This document shows, one piece after another, positions 13,787 to 14,535 of a stretch of 14,535 nucleotides of DNA (position 1 is its first letter; every line of letters starts with the position of its first letter). Below the pieces are notes generated by a model. That model worked only from the letters and a program-made list of their open reading frames with translations. It was not told the origin of the DNA and did no database searches. The position numbers were made by a program, and so were the translations under genes. Source of the stretch: CAZFLD01 sp964519835 (lineage in GTDB: Bacteria; Spirochaetota; Spirochaetia; DSM-27196; CAZFLD01). Where the stretch lies: the NCBI GenBank assembly GCA_964519835.1, contig CAZFLD010000091.1, forward strand, positions 1 to 14,535. The letters are read 5' to 3'.

Positions 13787-14535
13787 TTACAGCGGCGTTC
13801 CGGCCATCTCGGCCGTCGAAAACTCGACGGGGAAGTCTACGGCTTGTCCAAGCCGATGTGATTGCAGTATTGCGAGCACAATCTCCGCCGAGACCCGTGC
13901 GTCGGCGAAGCCGGTGAACGGCTCACGATCTTGCGCGACGGACTCGGCAAGCTCGCCGTAGACGGCGGCGTGCCCGCTTTGTCGCCGCGCGGTCGCCGGG
14001 TTGGCGGCGGCGCGGGTTGCATCGGCATCGGGCGTTGCGGCAGCGGTACCGGGGTCCGCCGTCGCGGCGCGATCCACTTCCAGCCACGCCGGGTCTTGCG
14101 GAAATCGCCAGGTCTCTATCGTGTCCAGGCCGGCACCGGAGAGCTCAACGGTGCCGGTCTCACCGATCACTACCAAGCGTGAACCGAGGTTCTTGGGATA
14201 GGCATCGACCGTCGCTTGAAGCGTCGCGATGGCTCCGCCGTCAAACTCGACTTTGGCGCTCGCAAAGTCTTCGGTCTCGATTGGTCGGAGAAATCGAGCG
14301 AGGCGTCCATGCACACGCCTCGGATTTCCACCCAAGAGCCACTGCACCAGGTCGATCCCGTGCGTGGCCTGGTTCATCAACATGCCGCCGTCTTTGTCCC
14401 AGGTGCCGCGCCACGGTGCCGACGTGTAATACTCATCGTTCCGATTCCAGTAGATCGACAGGCCCGCGTGCAGAAGGCGGAAAGACGACACGACCGACAA
14501 CAAACAAACATAAAAAGACATAGAAATAATGGAAA
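13787..14535 (-). CDS. Gfo/Idh/MocA-family oxidoreductase, C-terminal part (candidate UDP-GlcNAcA 3-dehydrogenase; 5' end outside window)
   Basis: The frame runs off the right edge; the NAD-binding N-terminal domain is not seen. The visible part is the C-terminal alpha/beta domain: YWNRNDEYYTSAPWRGTWDKDGG, then LMNQATHGIDLVQWLLGG with the His-x-x-Asp typical of the active site, VEFDGGAIATLQATVDAYP, and the closing segment GHAAVYGELAESVAQ...FTGFADARVSAEIVLAILQSHRLGQAVDFP. Position beside wbpE/D/A/I-like genes suggests the missing 3-dehydrogenase step (WbpB/WlbA). However, the YYTSAPWRGTW form resembles general Gfo/Idh enzymes more than the WlbA subgroup, so this is inference. An Ala/Asp/Pro/Thr-rich insert lies at 13976-14071. 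The first ~16 encoded residues, from about 14485 to the edge, look foreign to the family and may be an end-of-contig artefact. Confidence 0.82.
   Translation of the reverse strand, partial: SIISMSFYVCLLSVVSSFRLLHAGLSIYWNRNDEYYTSAPWRGTWDKDGGMLMNQATHGIDLVQWLLGGNPRRVHGRLARFLRPIETEDFASAKVEFDGGAIATLQATVDAYPKNLGSRLVVIGETGTVELSGAGLDTIETWRFPQDPAWLEVDRAATADPGTAAATPDADATRAAANPATARRQSGHAAVYGELAESVAQDREPFTGFADARVSAEIVLAILQSHRLGQAVDFPVEFSTAEMAGTPL
13976..14071 (-). other. Low-complexity insert of the oxidoreductase
   Basis: About 32 codons encode an Ala/Thr/Asp/Pro-rich stretch between the strand WRFPQDPAWLEVD and the helix GHAAVYGELAESV, where relatives usually have a short loop. The DNA is made of GCG/GCC/GGC-like triplets, as might arise by replication slippage. 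Confidence 0.5.
14491..14535. other. Composition break at right edge (possible assembly artefact)
   Basis: The last bases are A-rich on the + strand; only 8 of the final 35 bases (14501-14535) are G or C, against roughly 60% elsewhere. The minus-strand frame stays open but encodes a hydrophobic string (ISMSFYVCLLSVV) where Gfo/Idh proteins have a polar helix and the RLL strand. A low-quality contig end or a chimeric join is the simplest reading. Confidence 0.5.

Overview
The window is GC-rich (about 60% by eye), densely packed coding DNA from a Gram-negative (diderm) bacterium: it encodes a C-terminal-Phe outer-membrane beta-barrel, a LolA-like periplasmic protein, and Wzz/Wzy-type polysaccharide genes. 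The LolA-like protein next to a barrel and FtsX-type permeases, the short D-D-L-F acidic motifs, and a Wzz-like protein ending in DPKKMEKLRAAW all remind me of free-living Spirochaetota. That is a low-to-moderate confidence guess from family memory; no rRNA or marker gene is present. The right-hand ~45 bases look foreign to the gene they interrupt, so the window may end at a contig edge.

Layout. Positions 3-1643 on the + strand hold the end of a LolA-like outer-membrane lipoprotein-sorting protein and, 6 bp later, an outer-membrane barrel protein with an acidic linker. Ten bases beyond it begins a long run of minus-strand genes, read from right to left. In order of transcription they are: a Gfo/Idh/MocA oxidoreductase fragment (right edge), a hairpin-bearing gap of about 94 bp, a DegT-type sugar aminotransferase (WbpE-like), a hexapeptide N-acetyltransferase (WbpD/WlbB-like), a UDP-GlcNAc 6-dehydrogenase (WbpA-like), a non-hydrolysing 2-epimerase (WbpI-like), a GT4 glycosyltransferase, a Wzy-like polymerase, a second GT4 glycosyltransferase, a Wzz-like chain-length protein, two FtsX/MacB-type permeases and a LolD/MacB-type ATPase. 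From the aminotransferase to the ATPase no gap exceeds 16 bp, and six of the ten junctions are overlaps of 4-11 bp. This is almost certainly one translationally coupled transcription unit.

How the genes fit together. The five sugar enzymes match, step for step, the pathway from UDP-GlcNAc to UDP-2,3-diacetamido-2,3-dideoxy-D-mannuronic acid known from Pseudomonas aeruginosa O5 (WbpA/B/E/D/I) and Bordetella (Wlb). The two glycosyltransferases, Wzy-like and Wzz-like proteins would build and size a polymer containing that sugar. No flippase (Wzx) or initiating phosphosugar transferase is in the window.

The most unusual point is that a Lol/MacB-type exporter, a class that normally handles lipoproteins or drugs rather than glycans, is the distal part of this operon. 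It is joined to the Wzz-like gene by a GTGA stop/start overlap and faces a LolA-like plus outer-membrane barrel pair. This suggests a candidate envelope pathway linking an uronic-acid-rich glycan to Lol-like lipid or lipoprotein traffic. A second oddity is that several consecutive proteins carry Ala/Pro/Gly/Ser/Thr-rich inserts or tails in otherwise well-conserved enzymes. No tRNA, rRNA, CRISPR, insertion sequence or attachment site was seen.
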